A stretch of 64,000 nt of DNA from Skeletonema tropicum (taxonomy: Eukaryota; Bacillariophyta; Thalassiosirophyceae; Thalassiosirales; Thalassiosiraceae): the NCBI GenBank assembly GCA_037178625.1, contig CM074134.1:1922001-1986000 (forward strand), read 5' to 3'. Under the pieces are notes generated by a model. The model was given only the letters and a program-made list of their open reading frames with translations. It made no database searches and was not told the DNA's origin. Of this stretch, positions 21,836-32,386 are shown one piece after another. The first letter of the stretch is position 1, and every line of letters begins with the position of its first letter. A program made the translations under genes and the position numbers.

Positions 21836-24033
21836 CTATGATGTAGAGAACGATGCAAGCTCCGTATTCGAATCTATCCAAGACTCGTCCACAGGCATCA
21901 CCGACATGAACTGCTCATTGCACTCACGTTCGCATGCTCGAAGATTGATTTCATCTTGTTGTTGCTGCTGATTATCAACCGCAGATTTGCGGTTATAGAC
22001 ACACCCAAGCAAACATGCAACTGCAATTCCATGACGTGTCGCCAATGTCTCTGGACAAATATGCATCCCATCTTTGTATAGGTAGCTCCTTTTGCATTTG
22101 GCTATTTCGGTTCTCAACCAATCCCGTTCGGAGCAGACTTGTGCAATGCTTGGATCCCACTGTTTACCAGTCTGTAGCCTATCGTTGAGGAAAGTTGGGC
22201 CTTCCATATCAAACATTTCATTTGTCATCGTGAGCGGAGCTGACACGTTGTACCCGATATGTTTGGCATTGCTCCAAATAATGTGATTGTGATATGTTCC
22301 ATACTCCTGAACAAGTACGTGCTTGGCACCCGTGCTATTTCTCAGGTGCCACCCATGCGCAATATCTCGAATATCACCGTTGATACGATTCACTGCATTA
22401 AAATCTTCAGGAGTTTTGACATTATTTGAGAATGGTACTGTCATAAGAACAACAGTTTTTGCTCCCAGTAATTCATGTGATAACTCCACTGCTTCAACTA
22501 AGCGACGACGAGAGATTTCTTTGCTACGTACATCAGGAGAGCAAAATGCCAAAATGAATCAATGAATAGCTCCAAAGACGACCAAGTGCAAGAGCAGTAT
22601 CGTCAACTCACCTTTTCATCAATCCATGCATGACACGGAAGACGACCGCATCAAACTTTTGTATCATGTTAGGTGTATGATCTTCTGCCTCCTCACTCTT
22701 ACCTCTATTACTTTCATTCAGGGGGATAACATAATGCCCTGGACAACACACACTCTTCTCCTTTTGAATGATTGCACAAGCATCGCTTCCATTTACTTCT
22801 CTAGCCGCCATCACTTGTATTGAGCGACAAGTATTGCCATCAGTCCGAGGAACCACCAATTCCGGTTCGTTCAAAACATCACAAAATGTGCATGAAGATA
22901 CTGTAGCTTCAACACCCCCTGCCCATGATTCTGATGTCGACAATGTTTCCTTTTTGTTTCCCAATGATGACGTCGAAGGATCGGTCATTTCCAAATCATA
23001 ATGCAAGAAATTCATCACCTCCGACATGCTCCAGCCACCCCCACCTGCATTAGCGGGTTTCTTTCCTTCATTTCTTTTCGATAGTAACCCAGTCATCCTG
23101 CGCAAAAGACAAACAACTCACAAGTGTCAAAGAAGAGATCTCATGTGTCGTCAATGAAAATATAACTACAGTATTATGATCAACTCACCTCCACAGTGCC
23201 GACACCCCTCCACCAATCGTAGGCGATAGAATAGTACGACTATCATGACCAATCCCAACCAATTTCTCGAAAAAAGTAACACGAGGACGGCAAAATCCCA
23301 TTCCATTGCCAGAGGTAACATTATTTCGACACCCGACCATTTCATCAAATCCTTGTGCCAATTGCACTCCGACAGAATCACCGATGTGTAGAATCTTCAG
23401 ATCTGTCGATATGGTAGCTGCGAAGTCTAGTACGCGACCTTCTCTAGGATAATCGTTGCTTTGAGTTACTCTCGTTAACGACGGAGGTAATATCCCATTT
23501 CGAACTTCTTCTGGGTCAACTCTTTGTCTTATTGGTTCGCTTCCTCTTCGATGAAATATCGGATTCGTCCCAACAGGGCAAGTCAGTTCCCATAAATCAT
23601 TATTTATTGGTACAGCTTTTGGATCATATAATTGGAAACTTATTCGGACATAGCTGTTTTTTCCAGTTCCAAATGTCGATTTTGATGAGTGTGTGACATT
23701 GTTGTGGTGAACATAATTGGATTGGCGCCGCTGAATGTGTTTGTGGAATGCCGTTGGTTGGAACAGCAGTTGCTGCTTGTCATCAGCTGCTGGTTTGTTT
23801 GATAAGTCATCGTTGTCATCAGAGAGCAATGGCTGATCTATACTTGCTGAAATTACCTCCTCATGCGATAAGATCTGATTACCTTTGTATTTATTTATGC
23901 GATGGTAGGTCAGAAAAGTGGATATGAAGCATGTGAAGCATAACACGAGAAGAAATGCGATGTTGCGAGAGCCGACTCCTGTTTCTTCTCTTCTTCTTCT
24001 GGGAGCATGGAGTCCTCTACTCCTCACCGTCAT
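21836..24033 (-). CDS. Membrane-anchored SGNH/GDSL-type protein, function unknown
   Basis: Three exons, 24033-23189, 23097-22612 and 22523-21836, with introns of 91 and 88 bp (both GTGAGTTG donors, both phase 2), give 672 residues. The third exon must start at 22523 because a stop blocks the frame further upstream. A short basic N-terminus precedes one transmembrane helix (NIAFLLVLCFTCFISTFLTY), a type II layout with the bulk in the Golgi lumen or outside. ILHIGDSVGVQLAQGF near residue 215 is a Gly-Asp-Ser block-I motif, and YKDGMHICPE near 590 supplies the Asp-x-x-His pair of SGNH hydrolases and PC-esterases. The arrangement recalls plant TBL/XOAT polysaccharide O-acetyltransferases, but I cannot assign it. 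Several Cys and Asn-x-Ser/Thr sites fit a luminal enzyme. The last exon has a poly-Gln tract. Confidence 0.8.
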
Positions 24034-24623
24034 GGTCAGCAGGAGGAGGACGCATATGTCGATACTTTTACTTCCATCGCATCTATTCCATCATTATTTT
24101 ATGATTGTGGACGGTGGATGGCGGGACGGTGGCAGATGGCAGAGTGCGTGAGAGTGCCCTGGTGAGAGTATGTACATCTTGCAATAATTTACGGTCCCAT
24201 ACATGTGCGTGGCTGGATGTTTACCCATGACATGATGTGCAAGGGCATGAACTCTCGCACCCGGAGCGTCCCTTGGGTCTCCCTTCTTGGTTCTCTTCCT
24301 CGCCGGCTGCGTGGAAGCGGTGGCCGCAGAGGAGGGGGTGGTAGAGGGGGTGGTAAAGGCGGTGGTACGGCGGCCATGGTCTTGTTCCTAACTGATGTCA
24401 ATTTGCTAAAAAGAAGGGTGAAAATAAAAATGGTGCTGATGTGTGGTGATAACCGGAATTCTTAGGGACCCCAAATAACTGGACCCAAGGGACCCCTCGC
24501 CATGATAGAACGGGCATTGGGGACATGGTCCCAGGTAAAATATTTTGGGGTTCACCCAAATGTTATGAGATATGGGTACTTAACAAATTGCTAAATTAGT
24601 CGTCCTGGGACGAAATCTCAAAT

Positions 24624-24639
24624 CTCGTCCCGGGACGAG
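24624..24639. repeat. 16-bp perfect palindrome with a degenerate neighbour
   Basis: CTCGTCCCGGGACGAG is self-complementary, and a near copy (TCGTCCTGGGACGA) sits about 25 bp upstream. It is 16 bp before dispersed-repeat copy B, so it may belong to the same element. It could form a hairpin or bind a dimeric factor; neither is shown. Confidence 0.8.
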
Positions 24640-24655
24640 ACTTGGCGTCTCGACA

Positions 24656-24725
24656 CTAGTGGACAACCCAAGTTGATCTGAAAGGAATATTGTATTTACC
24701 CCTCTTCATTATACCCCATAAGTTC
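24656..24725 (+). repeat. Dispersed repeat, copy B
   Basis: Starts CTAGTGGACAACCCAAGTTG like copy A at 21591 and tracks it for about 65-70 bp before diverging. Both copies flank the SGNH gene, in the same orientation. Confidence 0.8.
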
Positions 24726-26389
24726 ACACATGAGTTCCGGCGATAATCTATAACCAGAAGATGCCCACACCCCGGATCCACCCCGGGTGGCGTCTTACCA
24801 CGTAACTATGTCAATAATAGGTCGATTCTTTTGGTTCAAAGACCAACAACCTTCCATTTAGTTAGTTTAGAACGCCTCTGCAACGTGACATGGTGGTATT
24901 CCGACCATTCTCCAAGATATTGGGGGTACTAATTCAGTAGCACTGGCATCGTCGGCCCGGGGTGCTCGGCCATCACGCATCACACACTAACAAAAAACAT
25001 CTCCTCCATGACGAATCCGACGGCAAACCATGCTACTATTGGGCCAACATTCCCAAAATCAACATAAACAACATCGTGCCTGACCCCATTTTTTATGTAG
25101 ATTCCGATTCTGTAAGCGGTGGCGGCCGAATCGGCGTCGTTGTGATGGTATACGGCTCTAACCGCCAGAGACACAAAATCTGCACATGCCGGGCAACATC
25201 ATGACATACTCATATTTAATAGATTTCGGTTATTTAATAGCCATGGTGCATTGCAGACACCTTCTGAATACTATGATGATTGATTATTATTATCAGTTTT
25301 ATTGATTACATACAAATTAGACGTAATAATTGAGTAGTAGATCAAATCATCCGCTGTTGCTTTGATCCCATCGGGTAGGAATGGTGCTGTTAGGAGTCAT
25401 ATGATACCCTGAAACCACTGTATAATGCTCGCAACAGATGGCTATTGGTGTTGTGTGGTGAAAAGGCCCCCAACTTGCAGGATGAATACACTTAATATCA
25501 CTTCAAATACTCGTGTATGTGATTGCATTCGGCTCTTCATTTTCCACCAAAATATGCTACATTTCAACCAGTCCAATAATGTCGTAGCCGCAATGAAATA
25601 GAGATATCTACACCAACCACGTTGATTGTTATATTATAGTCATCACCTCACAGACTTTTGGCACCCTCTCATTTCATTTTCTGTCAGATATATGCATTCT
25701 CCTTTTTGATGTATTTTGTGGAAATTATCAATTTTCAACTACTGTATTCACCATGCCACTACATGCGCCATAGAACGCCCCGACACACTCTAGAGGGGAT
25801 CGATCGCCGCTTAATAGAATATAGATGGCGTCTGCAAACCAGTTCAGTGGCAGAGCAGCTCCAACTATTCATCTGAAGACCATATTGGAAGTGCATCATC
25901 ACACCGATGTCAAAGCGCAATTTTCCGGCACCTCTACTTTGGTGTCATAATAAGTAGCGATGGCGTGGATCGATGTCCACCTGAGGACACCACTTCATAG
26001 AAAGGCTATTGGAGAGGGAGTTGCTGCAGTTGGGCTGTCTAATTTTATGTGTAGCTAGTGTTGTTGATGTCGGCACGTACGGGGTCGAGGTGCGCCATGG
26101 TGATCGCTGTTGATTTTTTTCATTATCCCCTGGGCATCTTCTGGATAATCTTCTTCGCAACGCACAACGCAGCATGGGCAGCGTCTTCACCATGGTGGAA
26201 ATGCGGCTACTATCATTGCACTAGATTAGAACTACATAGTTATTAACGATCACTGAACAGCTCAAACATATCAGCAATGATAGTGAAGAAACTAACTCGA
26301 CCGGCGAGAAAAATTTCATGATTTAGACATGACAACAGTTGACGACTGAATCATCCGAGGGGAAAGAGGAAAAAAACTAAAAAAATATC

Positions 26390-29300
26390 ATGACAGTGCC
26401 AACCAACAGAAGTGACAATGCCGATGCCTCTCATGTTCGTGTAGGCGTCCGAATCCGCCCGCTCACTCCCAAGGAAACGTCGGAGGGGGGCAAGGAAGTA
26501 GTGGACACGAATACCTTCAATCGAACCGTGGAACTCTCCAAGCGGAAATTCACCTATGATTCGATATTTCCTTCTACGATACAAAATGTTGATCTGTACA
26601 ATAACGTCGCTCCGCCGTTATTGGATGCGTTCTTGGGTGGTTTTAATGCGACGGTGATTGCGTATGGTCAGACAGGGAGTGGTAAGACGTACACAATGGG
26701 AAGTGAGGCTCATACTGCGAATTTGAGAGATGATAACATGTTGAACAATAATGAGGGATTGATTCCGAGATTTATTTCGGGCATGTTTCAGTCACTGGTA
26801 CAACGAAGAGAAGAAGCCGAGAGGGCTTTACTTCAATCTGTTGACGGTGATAAGCAAAGTCCTGCTTCCTCTTTGGTTGATTTTCAAGTTTCTGCATCCT
26901 TTTTGGAAGTCTACGGTGAAGACATTTACGATTTATTAGTGGATGAATCTCGTACTCCTTTGAAATTGAGAGAGGGTACCAATAAAGAGGTTTTCGTAAA
27001 GGGATTATGCAATAAAAAAATTGCAAATGCTGCAGAGGCAATGAATATTTTGAGTAATGGGACGATGAATCGGACAACTGCTTCGACGTTGATGAACCGC
27101 ACTTCAAGTCGTTCACATGCGGTGTTTATGGTAAATTTGCAGCAGACTACTCGTAGTGCAGAAGGAGTGGATGTGACGTCGACATCGCGCTTTACGTTTG
27201 TGGACTTGGCAGGGAGTGAACGGATGAAGAAGACTGGAGCAGAGGGTGAACGTGCCAAAGAAGGAATCAAAATCAATGAAGGACTGTTGGCATTGGGGAA
27301 TGTGATCAATGCTCTTGCGGATGAAGATAGAATCACTAGGGGTGAAAAGGTCCATGTACCCTATCGACAATCGAAGTTGACGCGTCTTCTACAGGATGCA
27401 TTGGGTGGCAATAGCCAAACGCTATTCTTGGCGTGTGTTTCTCCATCGGATACCAATGCGAGTGAGACGCTCTCTACTCTACAATATGCCAACCGTGCAA
27501 GAAATATCAAGAATGCACCAACTCGTAACGTCGATGAGACTGCCTTTGAGCTACGAAGGCTGCATGCGATGAATAATTTGCTAAAGCGTGAATTGGTTAG
27601 GCTGAGATTTGCGCCTGATGGGCAAAGAACCAATCAAGATGCTGATATTGGGATGATCAATGATGAACTCTTGCTCAGAGAAGATGTTGCTGCTTACTTG
27701 AATATGGTTGAAGAAAAAGTGTGTGAGTTTGGAAATGTTCCGAACCTTCCACGCCTAGAATCGAATCTCAGACCTCTTTCAGCACCGGCAAACATTGGGC
27801 CTATGGCAAACATTGGGCCTATGGTCGCACCAGTCAATGAAGTATCTAGTAGTGATGATGGTGAGAATGATGACGGCGATAGTGATATGAATGATTCAGA
27901 AATCAACCCACATGATGATATGCAGATTATAGACGAGCTGATAGAGAGCAGTCGACAAGATCAGACTCCGAACAAGTATGATGTTGCACGAGAACAAATC
28001 GAGAATATTGACAATGAGATTGAAACACATGAAGAAAGGCTTCTCCAGTTGAAGGAACACTTGAAAGGCTACCAAAACATGAAAGAAAAGTACGACGGCT
28101 TGCTCAGAGAAGTTGAGAATTTGGAAGCCGAGAAGCTCTCTCTTGCGAAACAACTGGAGGAGGCACAAGTTGACCCTACAAAGGGTTGCTCCGTGACCAT
28201 AAAGAAACAGTTGGATCGGATTAAATCAAATCTGGAGCGTGCAAGATCCGAGTCACGAAGGCACCAGCAATTATATCGGAAAGCTCAAAAAGAAGCTCAA
28301 AAGTGCAAAGTGCTTGAGCGCAAAATAAGTGAAGCCAAGATAACGAAAATGCACATGATTAAGAAGCAAAAGGAAGATGCAAAGAAGCAACAAGAATTTA
28401 CTAAAACAAAAACGAGAGAAATACAAAGGCTGAGACTGCAAGAGAGAACGGCCATGAAGGAGGTGTCAAAGTTGAAGTCCGAGAACCAACGGCTGAAAGC
28501 CAATCTGAAAAGAAGTCAGGAACGGTGTGGAAAGCTTTTAGAAAAAAACAAGCAGGCTGAATTGTCGCTTGCCCGTGTACTTGCCAATAGAACGAAAGCA
28601 AATGGAACTCCACGATCTGGATCTCCACGATTTGGATCTCCACGACCTAGTGACATTGATTGTATGGGCCAGTTTGCCCCAATGACTGAAGAGCTTGGCT
28701 CACTTTCATTTGTGTTGGAAAAGACGCTCGAGAAGAAAGTTATCATGTCTAGGAATAAACAAATCTATGACGAAAAGATCGCAGAATGCGAGAGGCTTGA
28801 GCAGTCCATGTCAGCAGAGGTCGAATTACTGAATGAGAAGAAGACGCTGTGCAAAAGCTTCGGCTCGGAACCCCCCGACGATGTAATCTGTGAAGTCAGT
28901 GATTGTCAAGACAACATTCAGGAGCTATCTCTAAAGATCGAGCTCATTGAAAATGATATTGGGTTAATTCGTGAAAATTATCCGTCCGTGGAAGATGAAG
29001 ATGATGGTTGTGTCGATGCTTTTGACACTCAAGATTCTGCTTTGATGGTGTTATCTAAGCAAAGCGGACCGACTCTGCGAACTCTCATTGTGAAGTTGCT
29101 TACATCTTGTCATGACTCTGAACTTGGACGACGGAATTTATTAGATTCTAAGGCACGTGATGATTGCACGCTGAGCAACTTGAGTAACGAACTCGAGTTG
29201 AAAAATGAACGAATAGATGCGCTGTCGAAGAGTTTGGAAAGGCAGCGACAAAACTTCCAGGTAGGCACCGAAGTAAAGGAGAAGAGATGCAAACAATTGG

Positions 29301-29746
29301 AGGATGAGGCCAAAGTCACAAACGCACAATTGGATTCGTGCGTGGCTGATAAGGCCAAGTTATTATTGGAATTGGAAAGGGCTAGGGAGTTGCTTTCTTT
29401 GTCACATGAGAGTAATGCAAAACTGAAGAGTCAGCTTGCTGCTCTTGAATCTCGACAAGTAGACAATGAAACGTCTCAAGTTAAGATTCTGCCGAGACTA
29501 CCACCTAGTAAAGAGGCAGAGCATCCTAGAGGGCACGTGTATGCTGAAACAGAGTCTGCTCCCAAGGAGGCAATCGTCACCCCTACATCTACACCACCAG
29601 TTGCTCCGAGCTCGGTGAAGAAGCTGACTGAAGTTTATTCCGCAAAATCAAACAAGACGCAGCACAACCCGAACCGACCAATGAATAGGATGCCGTTCGG
29701 ATTGAAGCACACGTTCAAAGGGATTAAACGCACCAAAGAATTTTAG
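26390..29746 (+). CDS. Kinesin-4 family motor protein
   Basis: A single exon of 1118 codons. The motor domain is N-terminal (about residues 15-375): entry strand HVRVGVRIRPL, P-loop AYGQTGSGKTYTMG at 91-104, switch I NRTSSRSHAVF, switch II FVDLAGSERMKKTGAEGER, and the closing VPYRQSKLTRLLQDALGGNS with TLQYANRARNIKNAP. The latter two blocks are characteristic of kinesin-4 (KIF4/KIF21/chromokinesin), plus-end motors of the central spindle, chromosome arms or cilia. Coiled-coil segments occupy about 530-780 and 930-1030, separated by Ser/Pro-rich parts with small duplications (ANIGPM twice; SGSPRFGSPRP). The Arg/Lys-rich tail (PFGLKHTFKGIKRTKEF) could bind DNA or membrane. No Cys-rich C-terminal motif of animal KIF4 is seen. 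Confidence 0.94.
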   Translation: MTVPTNRSDNADASHVRVGVRIRPLTPKETSEGGKEVVDTNTFNRTVELSKRKFTYDSIFPSTIQNVDLYNNVAPPLLDAFLGGFNATVIAYGQTGSGKTYTMGSEAHTANLRDDNMLNNNEGLIPRFISGMFQSLVQRREEAERALLQSVDGDKQSPASSLVDFQVSASFLEVYGEDIYDLLVDESRTPLKLREGTNKEVFVKGLCNKKIANAAEAMNILSNGTMNRTTASTLMNRTSSRSHAVFMVNLQQTTRSAEGVDVTSTSRFTFVDLAGSERMKKTGAEGERAKEGIKINEGLLALGNVINALADEDRITRGEKVHVPYRQSKLTRLLQDALGGNSQTLFLACVSPSDTNASETLSTLQYANRARNIKNAPTRNVDETAFELRRLHAMNNLLKRELVRLRFAPDGQRTNQDADIGMINDELLLREDVAAYLNMVEEKVCEFGNVPNLPRLESNLRPLSAPANIGPMANIGPMVAPVNEVSSSDDGENDDGDSDMNDSEINPHDDMQIIDELIESSRQDQTPNKYDVAREQIENIDNEIETHEERLLQLKEHLKGYQNMKEKYDGLLREVENLEAEKLSLAKQLEEAQVDPTKGCSVTIKKQLDRIKSNLERARSESRRHQQLYRKAQKEAQKCKVLERKISEAKITKMHMIKKQKEDAKKQQEFTKTKTREIQRLRLQERTAMKEVSKLKSENQRLKANLKRSQERCGKLLEKNKQAELSLARVLANRTKANGTPRSGSPRFGSPRPSDIDCMGQFAPMTEELGSLSFVLEKTLEKKVIMSRNKQIYDEKIAECERLEQSMSAEVELLNEKKTLCKSFGSEPPDDVICEVSDCQDNIQELSLKIELIENDIGLIRENYPSVEDEDDGCVDAFDTQDSALMVLSKQSGPTLRTLIVKLLTSCHDSELGRRNLLDSKARDDCTLSNLSNELELKNERIDALSKSLERQRQNFQVGTEVKEKRCKQLEDEAKVTNAQLDSCVADKAKLLLELERARELLSLSHESNAKLKSQLAALESRQVDNETSQVKILPRLPPSKEAEHPRGHVYAETESAPKEAIVTPTSTPPVAPSSVKKLTEVYSAKSNKTQHNPNRPMNRMPFGLKHTFKGIKRTKEF

Positions 29747-30003
29747 TGCTGAGATAATTCAATAGAAGCTCTTTTCTGCGTTTTGCTTTAGACCTCATAT
29801 CTTGCTTCACTCTTCACTCAACTTCCTGCAATCTGCAAGAATCTGCATCTGGCATGCGTCTGACCTCCGCACCATCCTGCCTCCTCCTTGCCAAATTTTA
29901 GGTACTTAAGTATGCTCGAGGACGTTGCTTGAGAGGTGGCTTGGCGTTAGCGGAAGCATTGTCTTGGTGTTCATACGTTGGTTCTGTGCAGGTCCATAAT
30001 AAA

Positions 30004-32262
30004 ATGTCTGCTATTTCTATTGCATGCCGAAGGGCCGTGGCAGTAAAAGTTTCAGCTCAGGCGCCTGCCGCTAACTTGAGATATTTGCAGCTGCGGCCTC
30101 TTTCGCTGTTGCCGGGCAAAATTATTATCAACAATGAATCGAAGCAACAGCGAGCACGTAACTATTTCTTCAATACATGCAATAGATCGCAGCGCCTTTT
30201 TTCGACGGCAGTAGATGAATCTTCTCTGTCTAATGGGACAAGTTGTAGCAGTGCATTTGACAGGAATCCCAATGCATCAAACTCAAATGATGTAGAAAAA
30301 ACGTCTGGTGATCTTCTTTCACCTGCACTTCCTCCATTGACGTCAGAAGAATATAATCCAAAGTTTATTTCGGACCAAATACACAAAATGGCTGGATATA
30401 ATCAAGGACGTAAGATTGGGCAATCGCATAGTAACATCAAGAATAGAAAGCGTTTCGAGCGGAAGTGGGATTTTGAGTCTGTTCGTTTGGCTCTCGATGA
30501 CTATGAGCGCCACCTTCAGTATGTATTAGATCATTTGCAGCAGGGTCGTAATAATCATGGGACTGATGCGAAGGATCTCTTTGCCAATATACACCCATCA
30601 AAAGATAAATGCTTCGAAACGCACAGACTTTTATCATCGAGCACTGTTTCCAAAGCTGCACGCGCTTTGACGCGATCGAGAATGGATACGCCCCTCCTTT
30701 CTAGGCGGATAAGGGATATGGAACGGTTAGTAGGGAAGATAGGATGGACTCCAATTACAGAAGAATTATCTTATCGTCTCCTAGAGGCAAATGGGAAAGC
30801 AGGGAATGTGCGAAGGACTTTGGCGTTACTTGAGCTGAGACGAAGTAGAGGGTATCCTCCAAGAGAGCAAGAGAATAGGAAATACAAAGGTGCAAATCCC
30901 CATATCATTCCTGGAGAAAAAGAATTTCTGCATGCAATCACATCCATCCAGTCGGCGCAACTTCCACTTCGACGCTCTCGAAACATCTACCTTCACGAAT
31001 CAACTTTTTCAGAATCAGCGCTGGACAACCCTACGCGTTATCTGGATGCCATACTAGTTAACATGTCCAAACGAGGAGTTTCGTTACGTCCTGAGATGGC
31101 GGCTCGCATGTTAGATTGTTATGCCTCGACTGGAAGGACAGGAAGAGCAATTCATTACTTTTACAAGGTCAGAAGAGATCCAGTGGAGGATGATGGAACG
31201 TACATACCAGGTCCACATCCAACTCACCTTGGCAAAGAGGGGTTGGAGGACTGGAAGACAGCGAAGAGAGGAGAGGGTGTAACTAGAGTATTGGCAACAA
31301 ACATGTCGGAGAACTCAGCGAAAGAATTCGATGGCGAATTATCAGAAGGGAGTGAATTAGAGTTGAAAGTGTTGGATGAGGAAGAAGACGAGAAACAATC
31401 CAGTATGCCGACACAATCCAACCGTAGGACAAAAATACGGATGGCTATGCAACCACTACCACCTTTCCATAAAATTCCTAGCTCAGTGAAGGGAATGCCT
31501 CTTATTCGAAACAGGTATCAACCTATATCCAATGAAGGTCCGTCCAAAGCAAAAGGGGCAAGTTCAAATGAAGTCCAAAATAAAACAATGACAAAATATG
31601 AGTGGGAACTAGATCGTGACTGGTCTCTTGCGCTCACAGCAGCATTTGCATTTGCGGATAGTTTAACACATGGCGCCTGTGGACACGACCCTATCGAGCT
31701 GGATGTTGTGGGGTGGAACATTCTAATCAAGGCTTGCTGTCGTCGTGGTGCCATTCACAGAGCATTGAAAATTCTCAATGAGACAATGCCGCAGAAGGGT
31801 ATCGAGCCAGATACTTATTCGTACAATACCATCTTGGCGGCTTTGGCCCGTGTCGGTGATACGAGATATTTGCAAGAATATCTTATTAACATGACGAATA
31901 AAGGGGTTTGTGTCGACAAGTACACAGCCCAGGCTATGGTTGATGGCTTTCTAAATGTTGGTGACATTCAGGGGGCGACATCGTTGGTACAGGACATTTT
32001 CAATCAGCATGATACGCTTCCGCCGTACACTTCGCACTTGAAGATAATTGAGTTTGCCTTGGCCAATGGTCTGATCTTTGAAGCAAAGCGTCACGTCTAT
32101 TTCATTCAACAAATATGGAAATGGCGACCATCAAAGCACCATGACAAGAAGTTTTGCCAGTTGATGGAAGAAACGAAGAGAAATCCAAAACTCTCAAAAG
32201 AGGCAGTGCTGAAATTGTTCCGTTACTTTGGAGAAGAGTTGTCTGAGCAAGACTTCTTCTAG
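30004..32262 (+). CDS. Pentatricopeptide-repeat protein, probably mitochondrial
   Basis: 752 residues from the ATG at 30004; the frame continues 25 codons upstream without an ATG. PPR proteins bind organelle RNA and guide its maturation or translation. The N-terminus (MSAISIACRRAVAVKVSAQA) is a basic amphipathic presequence, and Arg-rich stretches continue to about residue 65. PPR-like helical pairs are clearest near the C-terminus: WNILIKACCRRGAIHRALKI, then PDTYSYNTILAALARVGDTR and KYTAQAMVDGFLNVGDIQGA, i.e. three consecutive 35-residue units; an earlier unit is RPEMAARMLDCYASTGRTGR. The middle (about 420-520) is polar and less conserved. It converges with the JmjC gene. Confidence 0.85.
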   Translation: MSAISIACRRAVAVKVSAQAPAANLRYLQLRPLSLLPGKIIINNESKQQRARNYFFNTCNRSQRLFSTAVDESSLSNGTSCSSAFDRNPNASNSNDVEKTSGDLLSPALPPLTSEEYNPKFISDQIHKMAGYNQGRKIGQSHSNIKNRKRFERKWDFESVRLALDDYERHLQYVLDHLQQGRNNHGTDAKDLFANIHPSKDKCFETHRLLSSSTVSKAARALTRSRMDTPLLSRRIRDMERLVGKIGWTPITEELSYRLLEANGKAGNVRRTLALLELRRSRGYPPREQENRKYKGANPHIIPGEKEFLHAITSIQSAQLPLRRSRNIYLHESTFSESALDNPTRYLDAILVNMSKRGVSLRPEMAARMLDCYASTGRTGRAIHYFYKVRRDPVEDDGTYIPGPHPTHLGKEGLEDWKTAKRGEGVTRVLATNMSENSAKEFDGELSEGSELELKVLDEEEDEKQSSMPTQSNRRTKIRMAMQPLPPFHKIPSSVKGMPLIRNRYQPISNEGPSKAKGASSNEVQNKTMTKYEWELDRDWSLALTAAFAFADSLTHGACGHDPIELDVVGWNILIKACCRRGAIHRALKILNETMPQKGIEPDTYSYNTILAALARVGDTRYLQEYLINMTNKGVCVDKYTAQAMVDGFLNVGDIQGATSLVQDIFNQHDTLPPYTSHLKIIEFALANGLIFEAKRHVYFIQQIWKWRPSKHHDKKFCQLMEETKRNPKLSKEAVLKLFRYFGEELSEQDFF

Positions 32263-32386
32263 AGATTCTAAGAGAGAGAGAGACGGGTAAACATATCTAG
32301 TCAGCGAGTAAATTAATTTTAGCATTGCGGTTGGACTATCAAATAAAGATAATTCTCTGGCTGATCCACAATATAGCACACTCTTG

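Larger units (their letters stand above)
24034..26389. other. Gene-poor 2.4-kb stretch
   Basis: A G-rich, GGT-repeating patch (24305-24380) lies near the SGNH gene. Then come a 16-bp palindrome, dispersed-repeat copy B, and AT-rich DNA from 25210 on. Frames of 60-80 codons exist on both strands (for example 24962-25204 plus, 24980-25174 minus) but overlap one another and match nothing I know. The last 150 bp should hold the kinesin promoter. Confidence 0.5.

Noticed and set aside
24189..24465. Overlapping frames giving a Pro-rich (minus) or Gly/Arg-rich (plus) protein
   Set aside because: Both come from a simple GGT/CCA-rich patch; the sequences outside the patch look random.
24845..24862. 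GGTTCAAAGACC, like a tRNA T-arm
   Set aside because: No matching acceptor, D or anticodon arms in the preceding 80 bases.
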